From positions 1 to 64,000 of the forward strand of contig JAKQNF010000002.1 in NCBI GenBank assembly GCA_029565935.1: 64,000 bases of DNA, written 5' to 3'. The position numbers and the translations under genes are program-made. The stretch comes from Bacillota bacterium (lineage in GTDB: Bacteria; Bacillota; DTU025; MWDF01). Of this stretch, positions 63,760 to 64,000 are shown piece after piece; the stretch's first letter is position 1; each line of letters opens with the position of its first letter. The notes under the pieces are model-generated. The model searched no databases. It saw only the letters and a list, made by a program, of their open reading frames with translations, and was not told the DNA's origin.

Positions 63760-64000
63760 GATGGCATCAATCGGCAGGAAGCTTTACGAGTATGATGCAT
63801 GCCTTAGGTCAAGTTCGGGGCAGGGCGTGCTGGTGGGCGTAGATGAAGCAGGCCGCGGACCGATAGCCGGACCGGTCTTCGCCGCCGCGGTATGTTTCGA
63901 TTCTGATTTAGTCCTGGATTGCATATATGATTCCAAGGCCCTACGCAAGAAGGCGAGGGAACATGCTTACGGGCTGATCGTATCGGAAGCCGCAAGTTTC
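63746..64000 (+). CDS. rnhB: Ribonuclease HII, 5' part (runs off the window)
   Basis: The first 85 codons carry the RNase HII signature GVDEAGRGPIAGPVFAAAV, with the catalytic DE pair, and the later DSKALRKKARE. RNase HII nicks at ribonucleotides in DNA. The TTG at 63746 is chosen because GGGAGG lies seven bases before it, giving a 14-bp overlap with rbgA. The in-frame ATG at 63761 lacks an SD and is the alternative. The gene continues beyond 64000. Confidence 0.93.
   Translation, partial: MRASEMASIGRKLYEYDACLRSSSGQGVLVGVDEAGRGPIAGPVFAAAVCFDSDLVLDCIYDSKALRKKAREHAYGLIVSEAASF

Overview
The window looks like a chromosomal segment of an anaerobic, Clostridia-like member of the Bacillota. The evidence is gene order and regulation. 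The run rpmF-plsX-acpP-rnc-smc-ftsY-ylxM-ffh-rpsP-khpA-rimM-trmD-rplS-rbgA-rnhB is the classical Firmicutes arrangement. The dnaG-rpoD pair follows recO-glyQ-glyS, groESL carries a CIRCE operator, glycyl- and isoleucyl-tRNA synthetases sit behind T-box leaders, and Shine-Dalgarno (SD) sequences of the GGAGG type are strong and ubiquitous. Rubredoxin, rubrerythrin, pyruvate phosphate dikinase and a ferredoxin-type DUF362 protein point to anaerobic metabolism. A SpoIIM-family protein is present, but this does not prove sporulation. Arg is written mostly as AGG and Ile often as ATA. The species cannot be named from the sequence.

Layout. 1-165 is the 3' end of an rRNA operon (5S rRNA and terminator). 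280-6413 is addBA, encoding a double-strand-break repair nuclease/helicase; both subunits carry four-cysteine Fe-S signatures. 6558-9886 lies on the minus strand: a DUF362/ferredoxin protein and groES-groL with promoter and CIRCE. 9960-18225 is a plus-strand run: a duplicated secreted protein, Nudix, pyk, yebC, ruvCAB, queH, recO and a fumarylacetoacetate-hydrolase-family enzyme. 18222-22124 is a glycine T-box operon: spoIIM-like, glyQ, glyS. 22154-23134 is a reversed solitary DNA adenine methylase. 23323-30143 holds ppdK, dgt, dnaG and rpoD. 30192-34278 holds tRNA-Asn, a MATE exporter and a minus-strand monoacylglycerol-lipase-like/glycerol kinase operon.

34399-36324 is the most unusual part. 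A cyclic-di-GMP-I riboswitch with its own promoter and terminator precedes a small secreted protein of unknown function. Directly upstream is a protein with two cupin domains and an HD-GYP domain, that is, a predicted c-di-GMP phosphodiesterase. Signal-degrading enzyme and signal-sensing RNA are therefore neighbours.

36325-36909 is the longest stretch without a convincing gene. It is followed by a CAU tRNA, a DksA-type zinc-finger miniprotein, RNase P RNA, three rubredoxin/rubrerythrin-type genes, thiN, and an isoleucine T-box with a type-2 ileS. A PHP phosphoesterase and reversed rpmB close that part. 44243-51511 holds asp23-like, fakA, two tandem degV genes, rsmD, coaD, a coiled-coil protein, ackA and a DNA glycosylase. 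From a clear sigma-A promoter at 51514-51543 onward runs the long lipid/ribosome/SRP operon, which leaves the window inside rnhB.

No CRISPR array, intact insertion sequence or prophage was seen. At most, one short fragment at 36731-36826 resembles the N-terminus of a REP-associated transposase.
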